Positions 40,450-63,986 of a stretch of 64,000 bases of DNA are shown here, piece after piece; position 1 is the stretch's first letter; every line of letters starts with the position of its first letter. Below the pieces are notes generated by a model, which saw nothing but the letters and a program-made list of their open reading frames with translations, was not told the DNA's origin and ran no database searches. The translations under genes were made by a program, and so were the position numbers. This DNA is from Portunus trituberculatus (lineage: Eukaryota > Arthropoda > Malacostraca > Decapoda > Portunidae). Location of the stretch: assembly GCF_017591435.1 (NCBI RefSeq), contig NC_059296.1:30267369-30331368 (forward strand), read 5' to 3'.

Positions 40450-41310
40450 ATATTAAGGAACCAGTTATTATTGATGTCAGACACTTCCTATGAAACTTTT
40501 AATTGACTGAATGAGTTTACTTTCTTCACACAGATATAAACAAACAAAAGATAAAGATTTAGAGAGAATTTCAATGTATCTACTCCGAAAGAAAATATAA
40601 TTATTGCGGCTGCAAATCAGAATGACCTCACCTCCACCGACAACTCATTTACTTCTTTTTCAGTTCGTTTGCATTTCACTGCAAGGGTGAAAGTAACACC
40701 CTTACAAATCACTTCACTAAATCGGGAAGAGCTAAAACATGCACGCCACTCACGGTCAGCTAGTGAATGTGGTGAAGTGTTGTCACGGACTCAGGACAGG
40801 AGCGTACCTATTATTCAGAGACAGCCATAAAGTTCTTGCCACTCACCGATGGTGCGACGCAGTGACTGACTGTTGATAGTGTCATGGTGATACTATAGAT
40901 ACACCCCTCAGGGCAGATGCCGCATCTCTCCACCACGTCAGTGAGTTTGATGCAGGTTATGGAAGGCAGAGGTTACTAACACTATTTTCAATGATCGGTC
41001 ACTGTAGTGAATGAAATGAGTTTGTCGTTACAACGTCACCACAACCAATTAGCTTAAAAGTTACATTTCCTTAGCATTCATAAAATCACGAGAGGAAATC
41101 TTGCTGAGTGTAAGAACTATTGTCTCGAATGTGAAGAAAAGTGTATTGCTGAATATATCTGAAGTTAACAGGCTTCATCCCTTCGTACTCTTATGTGAGT
41201 TTCTTACTTCGAATGTATATAACTGTGAGGAGAGAAAATCCAATTATTGACATTCAAGCGCCGGCACTGGCACTCCTTTGACAATTGTTGAATCATAGTG
41301 ACACAGCAAT
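40450..41310 (-). promoter_or_regulatory. P450 upstream block, inverted copy
   Basis: The reverse complement of this segment matches 23690-24560 and 38330-39090, including CATCAAACTCACTGACGTGG and the GACCGTGAGTGG candidate donor. With the direct copy at 38330-39090 it forms a large inverted repeat around the AT tract and the palindrome. Confidence 0.6.
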
Positions 41311-41389
41311 CAGTGTGTGTTTGTACGTGTGTGCGTGTGTGCGTCCGTGCTTACTTGCGTGCATGCTTACGTGTGTGAGTGTGTAATTC

Positions 41390-41676
41390 ACTGTTTGATC
41401 TGCTGCAGTCTCTGACGAGACAGCCAGACGTTACCCTACGGAACGAGCTCAGAGCTCATTGTTTCCGATCTTCGGATAGGCCTGAGACCAGGCACACACC
41501 ACACACCGGGACAACAAGGTCACAACTCCTCGATTTACATCCCGTACCTACTCACTGCTAGGTGAACAGGGGCTACACGTGAAAGGAGACACACCCAAAC
41601 ATCTCCACCCGGCCGGGGAATCGAACCCCGGTCATCTGGCTTGTGAAACCAGCGCTCTAACCACTGAGCTACCGGG

Positions 41677-41733
<57 letters not shown>
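41390..41733 (-). mobile_element. SINE copy 3 with a different tRNA-like head
   Basis: Body (41396-41600) is a diverged version of the Val-SINE body. The head, at about 41605-41682 on the minus strand, is a well-formed tRNA-like fold: A-box TAGCTCAGTGG, anticodon loop TTCACAA (CAC), B-box GGTTCGATTCC, with 6 of 7 acceptor pairs possible. It sits in (GT)n to 41733 on one side and a decayed GT stretch (41310-41390) on the other. Not called as a functional tRNA gene because it continues into the SINE body. Confidence 0.75.
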
Positions 41734-41734
<1 letters not shown>

Positions 41735-41799
41735 TTTTGCGTATTGCTTATTTTTATACCAACTAAAGTTTTCATGGTAGTTTGTTTTTGCCCATCCAT

Positions 41800-43164
41800 C
41801 TTCCTTCAGCAAGAGTTGTTCACTCTTATGTTATTCATCCCCAGTCTTTCTGGTTAGCCAGCTTATCTCATCTTTGGTGTTTCATTCTTTAGTCTGAGAG
41901 GACCCTCAGTACTGGGAACACCCTGACCAGTTCAGGCTGGAGCATTTCCTGGACGAGCAGGGCAACTTTGCGTCCCAGAAAGAAGGTTTCCTGCCCTTCG
42001 GCACAGGTGTGTATAAACTTCCAGATGTGTGCTGGTGCAACACATCTAGCTCAGGTGACGTGTTGGTAGTCATGTCTTACGAATAAGAACACCTTTCAAT
42101 TTCCAATTTAAGTTCATTGGCAGCCTCTGCCAATTGGGGTGACCTGAGGAGGCATTTTACTGATTTTCCTTGGAATGATTACTGTTTCCGTGTCAGAGAC
42201 TCATCTCTGAGTGATGAACGCATAACAGAGGTGATAGTATCTGGCATGGAGGCGTACATTCCTCATTCTTTTCTTAACCTAAGCGTTCTAAACCTTAGTT
42301 TAACACAGCCTGTTCTCGTGTTATACATGATAGAGAGGTTGTCCACAAAAGGTACTTGAGCGTTCCATCTCCTGAACATCATGCACTTTATATTTCTGCT
42401 CGGAATCGCTGCACAAGGCTTTCTTCTTCCTCTTATCCCTATTCTGTCCAACCTCTAATACAAAAGTTAACCTGTATTCTCAATCATTCATACCTTTCAC
42501 TGGTGATCTCTGGAACTTCCTACCTGCTTCTGTATTTTCATCTTTCTACGACTTAACTTTTTTTTTTTTTTTAAGAGGGAGCTTTCAAGACATTTGTCCC
42601 TAGCTTTTCGTTGATTCCTTTCAAATTCTTTTTATGGAACCTGCAATTCCAGTGGGCATTTTTTTATTGTAACATTTTGTTAGAAAAAAAAGTTCTGGTA
42701 TCCATCACATCTGATGCTCTCCAGAACCATTAGCAAGACTGCTTGGCAGTGGATGTAGGATAGGAGAAGGATTGCCTTCTGCTCACTATCCTTACAGCTT
42801 CCTCATCCATTACATAAATGTATTTGACCGACAAGGTAAACAATGTGAAATCTTATCATACTGAAAAGGGCCTACATTACCTCAATCGCCCCAAAGTAAA
42901 ATCAATATTACAAAAACTGACAAAATCGCAATATCAAAAGCAGTGTGTAACATCACTCCTCTTTCGTCAGGACGCCGGAGCTGCCTGGGCGAATCTCTGA
43001 CCAGGATGGAACTGTTCCTTTTCTCCTCTGCTCTGCTCCAGAACTTCACGTTTTCTGCTCCCGAGGGCTGTGAGGTGAACCTTGAAGAAGACCCCAGATT
43101 GCCATCAATACGACTGGCCCCTGACCAAAACATTGTCATCACGCCAAGGACGAAAAAGGACTGA
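41800..43164 (+). pseudogene. Cytochrome P450 pseudogene C (exon 9 part plus exon 10)
   Basis: 41800-41900 matches intron 6 of genes A and B. At 41901 it switches straight to codon 14 of exon 9 (41901-42006, lacking the first 39 nt). The normal exon 9 donor, an intron, and a full exon 10 (42971-43164, stop TGA) follow. Exons 7 and 8 and their introns are gone; exons 1-6 are not found upstream. The remaining coding parts are still open: haem loop Cys is present, and one change, LTRMEL for LARMEL, follows it. Exon 10 is clearly closer to gene A than to B. A non-LTR fragment interrupts intron 9. No functional P450 can come from it. Confidence 0.88.
42112..42695 (+). mobile_element. Jockey-like non-LTR fragment with internal deletion
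   Basis: 42117-42330 translates to WGDLRRHFTDFP and ERITEVIVSGMEAYIPHSF, a region between endonuclease and reverse transcriptase in this family. From about 42470 it jumps to C-terminal sequence (LWNFLPASVFSSFYDL) and a 3' end near 42695. The reverse transcriptase is deleted. Sequence at both edges carries AAGTTC, a possible target duplication. The flanks match intron 9 of gene A. Confidence 0.7.
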
Positions 43165-45308
<2,144 letters not shown>

Positions 45309-45319
45309 CGCATCACCAT

Positions 45320-46060
45320 GATTCAACATTTACTGAGCGCGGAACAGTGTCGGCGCACGAAATTCAGGAACCGTGTCCTTACTCCCAGCAAAGCTACATT
45401 TGAGGAAAGAAACGTACAATCGAATACGAAAGGAATATTTGCATCTCAGGTTCAGCAACACTAGACAAGTCTATCTATTTCACTCACATTGAAGAAGATA
45501 GTTTTCACACGCAGCAAAATCTCCTCGAGTGATTTTATGAATGCTAATGAAGGGTAACATTTACATTCATCGGTAATGTCAATCCATGGCCATGTATTCT
45601 GTCATCTTGTTCAGTTCCGGCTGTGATGACCAAAATTAGGAGTAAAGTAATAGAAACTTCTGTCCTCCGCAACCTGCATCAAACATATTAGCGTGGTAGT
45701 GACATGCGGCATCTGGCTTGAGGGCGTAACAGTATCAGCTGCCTCACAGCGTCAATATGCGGGCACCAGCTTGGATAGCCGTATAGGACCAACGCGTACG
45801 TTCCTTCAAAAGCATTTCGTGAGGCGGTCTGTGAGAGTGACAACCTTTCCCATCCATGTTGTGAAGTGTATACGGATCGAAGAGCGGGAGTGTGCTGTTA
45901 GTGAAGGCAAGGACATTTTGTTTGGAAGTAGCAATAATTACTCTTCCTTCAGTAAGAGTTTGGTGTCAGTTATCGTTGCAACATAAATGCTTGTTTATTT
46001 GTTTGTATCATACCGCCTTTTTGAATTTTGAATAAAATCATTCAACGAAAAGTGTGTCAT
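45320..46060 (+). promoter_or_regulatory. Conserved upstream block of P450 gene B
   Basis: Aligned with 23690-24560; core AACCTGCATCAAACATATTA at about 45670 and GCGTGGTAGTGACATG after it. This is the most diverged of the four copies, and the candidate splice donor is not conserved. It lies about 1 kb before the start codon, as in gene A. Confidence 0.45.
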
Positions 46061-46631
46061 AGGTGCGAAGTAGCTGCATTTACAACTTGGTTTCTTAACA
46101 TAAGCATATTATATTGACTTTGATAAGGGTCACACAAGACCCTGGACAGTTGATCACTAATATAGCCATATGCTCCTCTATACGTTAAAATGACTGACTT
46201 TTTTTGTAGGAGTGATAGCACTCGCCACACACGTGTTGTGTTCATAGCTGACCCCTTATTTGCAGCTGTCCGGTATTTGTTTACAAAGAGAAGTTTCTTT
46301 GTTACCCGGTCAGTTAGTTTCATCACTATTCTTTCTTAATTGTTTAACTAAGTCTTCAGACATGCTCATGACAGAATGTTCGTAGTGTTCCTAGCTAACC
46401 TTTTGTACAAGTGCAGATGACCTGTTTACAAAGATGTAGGGATAAACATACGAGTACCTGTCTGATGCTGTCCAAAGCAAGTCTGAAGAATTCTTAAAAA
46501 GAAAAAAAAATCTAGCACAATGCAGAGATTAACAGATCTTGTAAAATATTTTCAATACTCCGTCAAGGTTATGAACGAGCAAACCGAGAACAACGGTCGT
46601 AACTGAGATTCCTTCCTTACAGATTGTCACC

Positions 46632-53303
<6,672 letters not shown>

Positions 53304-53386
53304 CCAACCCAAGGATGTGTTATCAAACCAAATGCTTATGAAATTTTTAAAAATCAAAAGAATCTAGTCTCTTTCCCTGGTGGCGA

Positions 53387-53587
53387 TGTGTGTGTGTGTG
53401 TGTGTGTACGTGTGTGTGTGTATATATATCACCACCAACACTATTATTATTAACAAAAATAATAATAATGATAACAACAATAATAATAATAATAATAGTA
53501 ATAACAATAATAGTGATAATAATAATAATGATAATAATAATAATAATAACAATAATAATAATAATATTAATAATAATAATAATAATG

Positions 53588-53625
<38 letters not shown>

Positions 53626-53626
53626 T
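53387..53626. repeat. (GT)n and (AAT)n microsatellites
   Basis: Short GT run at 53387-53420, then AAT/AAC/GAT trinucleotides to 53626. Confidence 0.93.
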
Positions 53627-54030
53627 GTGCTGTATAGTTTTGTGGACATAATGATTCTGAAGTTGTTAAATCATGTATAGTGAATGGTGAAAGGCGTTTG
53701 TGTTCAGAATAGTGGTGATGCTCTTAATGACTGGAATCATACAGAAGTTATATAATCCACATTTCCAACTAATAAAATTTAATGAATACTTCGTACCATA
53801 ATTTTCATTTCATTCCTGTGGATTTTCTCTTCTTCACACCTATGTAGTACATATACTGTAGAGTTAGGCAACTGTAGAGGGAGGGCTAGTTGGCCCAAGC
53901 AAAGCCGTCCCCATCCATAACTGAGTGATTATAGCTACCATCCCAATCCTGGTTGTTCTTTGCGCAAAGTTCCTTTTTTCTCACCTAATTTCTTTCTTAA
54001 CTTGCCTTTTTAAAGTATAGTACTCAGCGC

Positions 54031-54065
<35 letters not shown>

Positions 54066-54277
54066 GTAGAAAGTATTTTCAACAAAGGAAGAGTAACACT
54101 TGTGTCATTGCTCTAATGAATTATATGCCTTTGAAATCATATCTTATTATTATTTTTTTTTATTATAATGTAGCTACACACACCCAGAGACACAATGAAA
54201 GCAGTAGTAACAGATGCAAATTTATGAGATGTTAATCACACATACACAAACAAACAAACAAACAATAATGACCAGCA

Positions 54278-54461
<184 letters not shown>

Positions 54462-55807
54462 ATAACTCTTTCAGTATAGTAACAAAGAAAAGTTCACATT
54501 GCACGCCAGTTACCGTTAAAAGAGCACCGTTTTCTAAGACACTCCAATTCAGGTTCATGTTCTACGCGAGTTATTGCTAAAATGCCATCCGGAACCTGGA
54601 GATGTCATCACTTGGATCATTGTCACTATCAGCAACCTGCGCGCGGAACCACTGGTAATGATTACACTGTGGTTCATTCTTCTACACTGACAAGGATTAA
54701 TTTCTATTCAATCACTATATCGGGAAGAAACGTGTTGCGGGAAATTCAAAAGTCTCGCATACCAGCACATTGAGGTGCCTGTATGAGGTCAAGGTGCAGC
54801 TTGTAGGTACACCAGTTGGAAGAAGACCCTCTCCATCCTCATCCACGTCCGCTCTGTATAGGCATGAAATGCATGAAATCGAGCCCACGACCAAATTAAC
54901 GCTCCTTTCCTACACCAAACGTTGCTGCCAGAGCCACGTTAACCCTGTCACTCCCTGTCAGAGATACATGGAGCTCGGACCGGATGAACTAAAAGTATTA
55001 CATAAAGACTTTCAGTAATGCACTGTGCTGTGTGTAGATGTCTGAACAGTCACCCGTCATTCTCAGCCACCAGTAAATACTTCAATGTTGCTGGGCTTAA
55101 AAGTCGTCTCAGTTTTGACAGACACATTCAATTGCTGAATGCGTCTGCATCAAATTGAATTAATGTCATAGGAAATAAGAACTAGTAGGTGGTACTAATA
55201 TTTCAAAGAGGCTACTGCATGACCTAACCGTAGAGAAAAAAAAAAGTCTCCCCTTGCATTCTATCATATGGTGTTCAGAGAAAACGAGTTGAGGACTCGA
55301 GCCTTAACTCATTCATAGTACGCATACAATAGCGTAATACTTATCCAGACAGTTGTCGGTGCCATGCCGGCATCCATTTGGCTTTAGTCAATTAATAATA
55401 TCTCATTATAGCATATTAGATCATATATTGTATAAAATACAAAGCCGGCGACGTAAGCTGGCTCGTAAAGTCTCTCACCGATGTGTAAGCATACGTTTAA
55501 GTTGTATTGCATACCAAGTGTTTATAAGGAGGTAAACATGAATGCGTCTTCTGGTTTAAACGTCTTCATTGTTTGCACTTTTTTGTTTATAGGTTAATTG
55601 TTTCTAAGGCATGGAAAGCAAGAAATGATAGTCACAAGCACTTGCCAGAATGCAAAGATGAGCCGTCAATTACAACATCAAGATTAGCACAGAAGCCGGC
55701 GGATGTCAGAATTATCATCATTATTATGATTATTATTACCTCTCCTTTCCAAGTTGATATACCAGTCATTACAAAAGGAAAAGAAATTATGTAATATGAT
55801 ACATTGC
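54462..55807. other. Unique stretch without recognisable gene
   Basis: An 82-codon open frame at 54770-55018 (+) is Cys-containing but shows no domain, signal peptide or splice context that I recognise. Otherwise AT-rich DNA. Confidence 0.4.
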
Positions 55808-55813
55808 TTTATT
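55808..55813 (-). terminator. Candidate poly(A) signal of the mucin-like gene
   Basis: AATAAA on the minus strand, 170 nt past the stop codon at 55983-55985. Spacing fits a short 3' UTR. Confidence 0.5.
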
Positions 55814-55982
55814 GCTACATTTACCGTTTAAAAGAACAACTCATAAATAGAATCTTAATTCGAATTCATATAAATATAACTACAATTTGAAATGGTGCAC
55901 ATGTACCTCGGCGATACTAATCATAAGGTTACCGTAGACATGGAATGTAATCGAGCTGTGAGGTCTGCGTGGCCGCTCTCGC

Positions 55983-58360
<2,378 letters not shown>

Positions 58361-58361
58361 T

Positions 58362-59706
58362 CTGGAAAACATCGTAATCAAGTATGTGTTTGATTTATAA
58401 TGGCTTGAGTCGAAGTTTGAGTGTGTTTAATGCACAGACTCTGGTGAAGATTACTTAGAAGTTTTCAAAGGTGGTTCCATTATTCTGTGGAAAGTTTAAC
58501 AAGGAATCTGAATCACTGGTGGGAAAAAAAAGGAAGAAAAATGAGAATCCGACGGTCATTTCGGTAATCTTCGAAAACAGACCTTACGAGAGCACAGAGT
58601 GTTTTGGAATCTCACGGTCCTGCTCAAGAAAACAGAGGAAAGTTCATTAGTTAACTGTTAAGCCATTTCAAATATCAAACAATACTTATTACTTCTGGAT
58701 AACAACTGCAGGTTTTCATTATTTGTTTAGTTATTTGTGATAAAGCTCTAGGTCTTTTGATGTCGTTATAGAAAGACGATTGAGATCATTCTGGCAGCGT
58801 TTGAGTCTTGTGATGTGTGGAAATCCTAAAGACAAGACAAAACAGCAAACATAAATTACGTTTTCGTGTCAATATTGTAAAGAATACGAATGTGATCTTT
58901 TTATTATGTACCTACAGCTAGATGAAGGTAGTAAATTGTGGAAGTGGAACAAAACACTCAAGAAAAGTGAGATGGAGATAATGAATTACCTAATATACCA
59001 TTGTGTTGTTAATTTCTGAAGAGAAGGAAATGACATGTTTAGATTGTGTGGTGTTGAAAGTTGCATGAAAGACAAGTAAATTACAAAACTTGGGAAGGTA
59101 AAGAAATTGTCTAACGTTAAGCTTCATTTTGTTGGAAAACCGAAAGGAGGATTAGGAACAACAGTTATTAGGTCTCATATTTATAGAAAACTGAAGGGAT
59201 GAAGAGAAAATGGTGAAAATTTGAATATCGTGTAGTCGGAATGCTGAGAGATTAGCTAATAAGAACAATACATATTCGATTGTCCTGTTGAAAAACTTAA
59301 CGAACATGAAACTTTTAGCGTTAAAACTTGACAGAATAATGATTAACTGTGGTTTTAAAGACTCACTTTAAACTTATGTTATTGGGTGATTGGCTTGTTT
59401 GTTCTATGTCAGTAGGAAGCTTTAGGAAATTGAACTCAAATATGGATGTAGACGATAGATGAAAATACATAAATAAGTATAGTTTTACGCCGGAACTACC
59501 AAATGCATGTCTAATACCTTCTTCCACCTTTCCGTATTTTTTATGCACTCTTAATTTGTTAAATTAATGTTACTGTGTCTAACCAGGACCAACTACGTGA
59601 CCAACTACGTGATCAACGACGTGATCAACTACGTGAGAATAGTCTAGTGGTTCACTTAAGTTCTTTGTAACTGAAGAATTTTCTTTACCGAGGAGTGGAG
59701 ACTTAC
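58362..59706 (-). other. Probable first intron of the mucin-like gene
   Basis: About 1.35 kb of AT-rich unique DNA without other recognisable features except the 12-bp repeat at its start. Confidence 0.4.
59588..59635. repeat. 12-bp tandem repeat x4 with ACGTG cores
   Basis: Four exact-length 12-bp units, consensus ACCAACTACGTG with A/G variants, each with one ACGTG. It sits about 70 bp past the first exon of the mucin-like gene, in intron 1. Confidence 0.9.
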
Positions 59707-59773
59707 TTCTTGCGAGGTGTATCTCACTTCCAGGAGAATGCATGACGGTTCTCAGCCACCCTCGCTATATATA
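59707..59773 (-). promoter_or_regulatory. TATA/Inr promoter and non-coding first exon of the mucin-like gene
   Basis: On the minus strand, TATATATAG lies at 59773-59765. TCATGC, close to the arthropod initiator TCAKTY, has its A at 59743, exactly 30 bp from the TATA start. A strong donor AAGAA|GTAAGT ends a 37-nt exon at 59707. The next acceptor (TTTTCCAG) is at 58362, one base before the ATG. TSS and exon are inferred. Confidence 0.5.
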
Positions 59774-59988
59774 AGGACTAAACCATCGAAAACTTACCTC
59801 CCCCTCCTTTCCTCCTCCCCTTCCCTACTACACTCTCGTAGATCACGTACAAAACTTTCCTTTTCGTCTATTTCCCAGCTTTGGTTCGCCTCGTTACGCG
59901 CATTTCCGCATTACTCTTGTTCCGCTCACGGAATCTGAATTGTCACGTCCTTGTCACTCTTGTTGGTGCTTGAGTCCATTGGTACGCA

Positions 59989-60040
59989 ACACACACACAC
60001 ACACACACACACATATGCGCACGCGCGCGCGTGCGCGCTC
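59989..60040. repeat. Alternating purine-pyrimidine tract (CA/CG)
   Basis: CA repeats pass into CGCACGCGCGCGCGTGCGCG. Alternating CG/CA of this kind is prone to Z-DNA. Confidence 0.8.
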
Positions 60041-60964
60041 TCCGTTCTCATTACTATCTGAGACTAATATGGATCACAAATTTAATGAGTGAAAAAATAG
60101 ATATTAAAACACGCAAATGAAAAATCATAGACGATTGATTTGTTCTTGTGCGAAGGAAAACATTGACAAACAGACAGTCAAAAAGATGGACGAATAAACA
60201 AAAATAGTAAGACATGAAAAGATTTTTTTAAATTGATAGATAGACAGAAAGGAAGAAAGCCAGTAAAATGGTACACAAAGAAAAAGAGAAACACTGATGA
60301 ACAGACGAACAGACAGACAGACAGAGAGCTATTGACAAAGGTATGAAAAAAGATTTAAGATAAAAAAAAAAACTCACAAGGACACCAAGAAAATCCTTTT
60401 AAAAGTTACGACTCCATAAATAAAAGAACATATTTCGTTCACACTGCGGCAAACGCGGAAACTCGAGAGCAAAGAAGGAAGGCGTGAAGGAAGGAAAAAT
60501 CTGTATCAGTGTGTCGTATTTTCTTTGCCAGTGGGTGTCGCCTCGCTTCACCAGCCAACCTTTCTATACAAGGCGTGAAGTGGGTCAAGGAGGCTGTGGA
60601 TGGGGGACTTCAATAAACCATTAGCGACATTACCACGCCAACTCTGTACTCCAGTTTATATATGTCCTCTACGTGCTTTTTCATTCTTACACTTGAGCTG
60701 AGACCATAAAAGTGACACGGAAAAAGAGATGCAAAAAAGAAAAAGAGATCCATATATTCTTTGATTTTATTTCAGGCCTGTCTTCTCAGTGTTTTGTTTA
60801 TCATTGGTATATCTGTATCCCCTTTCTATTTCACCAAGGCATCGGCTGAGACCACAGAGATGACGATAAAGTAAACAGAAAAGTAAAGGATCACTCTCTT
60901 TATACCTAGATCGCGTTGTTCCCTTGCTCTTCGCCTTCTTCCCGTGTGCTATCATATTCTTGCT

Positions 60965-61008
<44 letters not shown>

Positions 61009-61412
61009 GAAGATATAGGAAAAGTTGTAGATATTTTAAGGCAAGACAAAATGAATATGGGACATTAAGACTCGGTAATATACGAAGGTAAAAAAAAAAG
61101 AATACAGAAAAATGAAATGAAATAAAGGAGATTACACAAGAACGGGTGACTTCACAAGGGAGCTGCTGAAAACTTTAAATTTCTTTCCACCTTTCTATTA
61201 ATTAAAGGTATCGCAAGAGCACTTTCCACCTTCTAGCTGAATTATCTATTGTTTTTTTTTTTGTCTTTTTGAAGGTTCAGAGCTATTATTCGAGGACAAT
61301 TATGTGACTATTGTAGAAGTTACTGCGATTCTCAGGAGTGTTTAGCATGAACATAGCGTTAGTTGAACAAAAAATTCCTCATCTTCGACTGGAAACACAT
61401 GCAACAAAACGC

Positions 61413-61498
<86 letters not shown>

Positions 61499-62031
61499 GA
61501 ATATAGTTCGTGTGAGAGCCAGAAGGTTTACAAACAAAGGGTTTAATTGGTCACACTGATTTACTACCAGTTTTGTGAGCCAGTTTTTGTTCATACGGTC
61601 TTGTTCAGCTCTCAATCATTCGTGTGCGTTGTATCTTAATCAGAATGAGATACAAACCAACACAAACTAAGAACAGAAAGCCGCAGATCAGTCAGGCAAT
61701 ATACGAGGTTGCTTCTGAATAACTAAAATATTCAATGTCAAATGAGGATGTGAAAATTTAGGCGTTTAATGTATTTTTCATCCCTCTTCCCTTTTCTTAT
61801 TTTGGTCAACTCCTTCATGTGCTGAAAGAATACAAATAAGTGAAAACAGAAGACGTGAATATATAAATCGAGAAATAAAACAAAATATAAAATGAGAACA
61901 CAGAGCGGCAGGTTTAATTTTTCACCTTTTTTTGCGCTTGGCCGCTACTCAACATGCAGGTAAAAAGATAATAATTCGGGGAAGGAAGGGAAATAAAGAA
62001 ATTAAAAGGGATAACAGCTAAAGTACAAAGC

Positions 62032-62130
<99 letters not shown>

Positions 62131-62792
62131 GATATCCCACAAATGTTTTCGACCTTCAACCCAAGAACTTTAATCTTTATCAAACGCTTTATTGTCTCAT
62201 CGGGACTGTTTTCTTTAAGTCCACAAGTCGTATGCTCGTCCGACTTTATTTACCTACCACTGAACTCCCAGAAATGCCCTTGAGATACACTTACAGCTTC
62301 CACTAAAGCTAGTTAACACTCTGACGAGATATGGCAATGAAAGCCTTAAGAACACGGTGCAAGTCCTCCTGTACTTATCTCAGAGCCTTCTATCACGACA
62401 CATTATTTTGTTTTCCTGCAATTTCACTGGAGGGCAATGCGTTTAAAAAGGCGACTTGCACGACTGGACAGGGAGGAGGGATGGAAGAGAGGTTATAAGA
62501 TCCTCTCAGATGCTGATGCATTGCTTATTAATATTAAGTGAAGGAAGAATAAAGGAATGTCTCTCAGTATCAAATGTGATAGTCAGTTACGGATCATCTA
62601 GTTTTTAAAGTGTATACAGTATCTCTCGTGTGAGTTGAATCTATGGGGACTTGTAATGTGATTGAAGTTCGCTGGTTTTCACAGCTTGCTTAAGTTCGGT
62701 GTCTGAAGTAACATGCAAACAGATGAAAAGTATTATAGTCTCCTTTTGTCAAGGTGAGAGTAAGATACAGGAAACACACGCACACACAAGCA

Positions 62793-62796
<4 letters not shown>
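60041..62796. other. Gene-free region with GA and CT microsatellites
   Basis: (GA)n 60967-61004, (CT)n 61413-61495 and (CT)n 62036-62127. The remainder is AT-rich unique DNA. A GC-richer stretch near 60520-60640 showed no exon that I could recognise. Confidence 0.5.

Positions 62797-62865
<69 letters not shown>
62797..62865. repeat. (CA)n microsatellite
   Basis: About 34 CA units preceded by imperfect CA. Confidence 0.95.
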
Positions 62866-62870
<5 letters not shown>

Positions 62871-63516
62871 TTAAGTAAGACAGGAAAATGAATAGATAAT
62901 CTTGTCTCACCATTCTCGTTTAGTATTTCTTGTCTTTAAAACAGTGCATTACAACCCCACTCTTATGAACTCTGACTTTCGAACCTTACCGGTAACTTAT
63001 GCACAGTAGTATACGGAGAGCAAATGTGAGAGATAAAGCTGAGGAGCGTATGCCAAGCTGTACTTCACCTTCTCAACTCGTCCTTGATTGCCTGTTATAC
63101 CACTTACCTCATCAATTTCAACTCTAGTCATGAAACTTTCTTTGCTTGTATTCTTAAATTCATTGTCTTTTATGTCGAGATGCATTCCACTTTTGCTCGT
63201 CCCTGTTTGTTTGTAACTTCTCATACTAATTTCACTCTAGTCGTGAAATTTTAAACGTATTCATAATCACATTGTTTTCTCCTAAGGATTGCGGTCAAAG
63301 GTTGTAGAGATTATTAGTTTAATTTTTAATTTTTGTAAGGATATTATTTCCTAGGTACCTTGTTAAATTCATTCAAAGATTATGAAAATGACATCAGTAT
63401 GATTATCAGTAACTACTACAAGAGTCTGCTAAAATGTTTTCGAGATATGTTGAAACGTTTAGGTATATGGCCATTAGTGATACGAAGAGCGAGATGGCTA
63501 GAAACGCTCGCGCTCG

Positions 63517-63518
<2 letters not shown>
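62866..63518. other. No recognisable gene
   Basis: AT-rich; only short open frames without recognisable features. Confidence 0.45.
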
Positions 63519-63584
<66 letters not shown>

Positions 63585-63597
63585 ACTTAAACACACT

Positions 63598-63650
<53 letters not shown>

Positions 63651-63919
63651 TGTAGTGGTTAGCACGCTCGACTCACAATCGAGAGGACCGGGTTCGAGTC
63701 CCGGGGAGGCGAGGTAAATGGGCAAGCCTCTTAATGTGTGGCCCCTGTTCACCTAGCAGTAAATAGGTACGGGATGTAACTCGAGGGGTTGTGGCCTCGC
63801 TTTCCCAGTGTGTGGAGTGTGTTGTGGTCTCAGTCCTACCCGAAGATCGGTCTATGAGCTCTGAGCTCGCTCCGTAATGGGGAAGACTGGCTGGGTGACC
63901 AGCAGACGACCGAGGTGAA

Positions 63920-63983
<64 letters not shown>
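63519..63983 (+). mobile_element. tRNA-Val-derived SINE, copy 4, embedded in (CA)n
   Basis: (CA)n 63519-63648 (one break near 63585-63600), SINE 63649-63920, (CA)n 63921-63983. Best-preserved head: A-box TAGTGTAGTGG, anticodon stem CTCGA/TCGAG with loop CTCACAA, B-box GGGTTCGAGTCCC. The body ends CCGAGGTGAATCACACA, passing without a break into CA units. Confidence 0.88.

Positions 63984-63986
<3 letters not shown>

Noticed and set aside
41605..41682. Functional tRNA-Val (CAC) gene
   Set aside because: It folds well as a tRNA but runs straight into a SINE body shared by three other loci; treated as the SINE head.
42943..43164. Pseudogene C exon 10 as a stand-alone functional P450 piece
   Set aside because: Open and well preserved, but it lacks all catalytic parts other than the haem loop and has no promoter or upstream exons.
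54770..55018. 82-codon plus-strand frame
   Set aside because: No recognisable features; not supported by splice or promoter signals.
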